Position numbers and translations under genes: made by a program. From Zygnema cylindricum (taxonomy: Eukaryota > Streptophyta > Zygnematophyceae > Zygnematales > Zygnemataceae), in the NCBI GenBank assembly GCA_037447655.1, contig JBBHKE010003485.1, positions 1-18,318 of the forward strand: a DNA stretch of 18,318 nucleotides, given 5' to 3'. The notes beneath the pieces were generated by a model. It saw only the letters and a program-made list of their open reading frames with translations, was not told the DNA's origin and made no database searches. This document shows positions 17,313 to 18,318 of the stretch, piece by piece. The first letter of the stretch is position 1, and every line of letters starts with the position of its first letter.

Positions 17313-17683
17313 TTCCCTCGGTCTGCATTTCACGATATACATTCGGCTTTGCCACAGGATATCCAGCTAATAAGAAATCATCACTTAATGTAATTAGAAC
17401 CAATTGATCTCCTCTTTGTCGGATTGGAATGTGTGGGTATGTCTAGGGCCGGGAAAGGTTTAGGTCTCGCGGATCCGCATACTAAGCTGTTCTTCAAGGT
17501 GGTTCGTCTGATCCATTACTTCCAAAAACTGGATCGTCTTTTCGGATACATCTTAGAAAATATCGCAGCTTATAATGATCCACGACCCACGGTGCTCGCA
17601 GATTACAAACGCATTTAATCATTGATTTGACCATCGTTAATCATCGATGCCGCACGCCACGGTTCGTTGGCCCAACGGGTTCG
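17308..17683 (+). pseudogene. C5-cytosine DNA methyltransferase, C-terminal part (motifs IV-VIII), element E
   Basis: One frame runs through the whole piece. It reads RSAFHDIHSALPQDIQLI, a TAA at 17391-17393, then EPIDLLFVGLECVGMSRAGK, where the Cys at 17430-17432 takes the place of the catalytic Cys of motif IV (usual P-C-Q; here E-C-V). LADPHTKLFFKVVRLIHYF and YILENIAAYND follow; ENI (17556-17564) is motif VI (E-N-V). After TAA (17616-17618) and TGA (17628-17630) comes LIIDAARHGSLAQRVR (17637-17683), like the 'IDA..V..AHR.R' block of DNMT3/DRM-type enzymes. LTR C cuts the frame at 17684. The shape fits a de novo type methylase, not a bacterial restriction enzyme. Confidence 0.82.
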
Positions 17684-18318
17684 TGAAATTCTGTGGTCTC
17701 CATTGACCCACAGAATGAGCAGCCTATGTAAAACTCTAGGATAATATTTGCCCCTTCCACTTTCCCACTCAATAATTGCCGCCCAGGCACACAAATATTC
17801 TGACCACCCTCACCTTTGTGAGGATAAGACTTCCTTGAGTCAAACGTAAATAGAATCACTGAATTTGCTCCCCTGAGCAGTAAGTCATGGCTGGTCAAGG
17901 ATGACCTTTATAGTTACAAGCTCTCTTAGAGAGAGGTACCTAAATCTCACTAAGTCTTGGTTTTCCTACTCAAGACTACCTTCTACTTAACCCTAGTCCA
18001 ATAGGAACACTATATAGTACAAGAAGGTACAATAGGAGATGTATTTATGGTACGTCCATTGTACGACATGGTCTACAAGGTGACACTTGTGAAATCGAGA
18101 GCCCTGGTTCCTCCCATCTTCTCCAGTATCAAATAATGTGGCGCCACGTGGCACCACGTGACGCTATCTCAAAATGACGCCAAAATCTCACTTTGCATGG
18201 CGGCTACAATGCTGGCCGTCCGATCAAAACATATTTTACATGGTTCAAATTTGCGTACATGCATGAATTGCTCCTTTTCAATAGTCTACTGTTAATTAGC
18301 TGCCGCGTAAATCTTTAT
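17684..18318 (-). repeat. LTR of a further copia copy C (partial, diverged)
   Basis: It begins TGAAATTCTGTGGTCTCCAT, matching the TGCAACTCTGAGACCTCCAT start of the other LTRs, and keeps landmarks in order: CTCTAGGATAA, GAATTTGCTCCCCTGAGCAG, the GTAC-rich segment (about 18016-18066), CACGTG (18145-18150 and 18155-18160) and GGCCGTCCGAT. It is clearly more diverged than the A, B and D LTRs. It runs off the right edge, so it may be a 3' LTR or a solo LTR. The bases before it (17679-17683, GTTCG) would be the target copy. It ends the methyltransferase frame. Confidence 0.85.

Noticed and set aside
17308-17683. Bacterial restriction-modification methylase or bacterial contamination
   Set aside because: The block is bordered by eukaryotic copia LTRs and carries their target duplication within the frame, and the IDAA..S.A.RVR block resembles DNMT3/DRM enzymes more than bacterial ones.
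1-18318. CRISPR array, operon or prokaryotic signals
   Set aside because: No regularly spaced short repeats, no Shine-Dalgarno-led gene runs; everything coding is retrotransposon-derived.

Overview
The window is a nest of decayed LTR retrotransposons, with no intact host gene, tRNA, rRNA or CRISPR array visible. The nesting, the Ty1/copia proteins and plant-type promoter words in the LTRs (CACGTG, GTAC clusters) suggest a large, repeat-rich eukaryotic genome, most likely a land plant or another streptophyte. The species cannot be told from the sequence.

Layout. The base layer is element E on the + strand (2338-3498 and 17308-17683). It encodes a retropepsin-like protease followed by a C5-cytosine DNA methyltransferase (DNMT) domain related to the DNMT3/DRM type. 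Copia-type elements of one family, all on the - strand, have broken it up. Copy D (1-2337, running off the left edge) lies upstream of the protease. Copy A (3499-17307, target duplication ATCTC) split the methyltransferase between motif II and motif IV. Copy C (17684 to the right edge) cut it again just after motif VIII. Inside A, at the RT/RNase H junction, lies an unclassified insertion X (about 5240-5778 and 12192-12630). Inside X lies B (5779-12191, target duplication GATTG), the only copy complete from LTR to LTR. The order of events is therefore E, then A, then X, then B; D and C are not ordered relative to A.

The copia family (A, B, D). Read on the - strand, each copy runs 5' LTR (about 1.0-1.07 kb), primer binding site, gag with a CCHC knuckle, protease, integrase, reverse transcriptase, RNase H, polypurine tract, 3' LTR. 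The primer site matches the anticodon arm of initiator tRNA-Met, as in half-tRNA priming of Drosophila copia, and the probable gag start codon lies inside it. Every copy is broken by stops and frameshifts. D has also lost about 2.5 kb from late gag to mid-RT.

Most unusual content. The main finding is the protease-linked DNA methyltransferase of element E, which looks like a retroelement-captured methylase now shredded by copia insertions. Other points of interest are the overlap of gag start codon and primer site, insertion X with its 55-base tandem array, and conserved non-coding patterns inside the LTRs: a GTAC cluster, G-boxes and a tRNA T-arm-like block.
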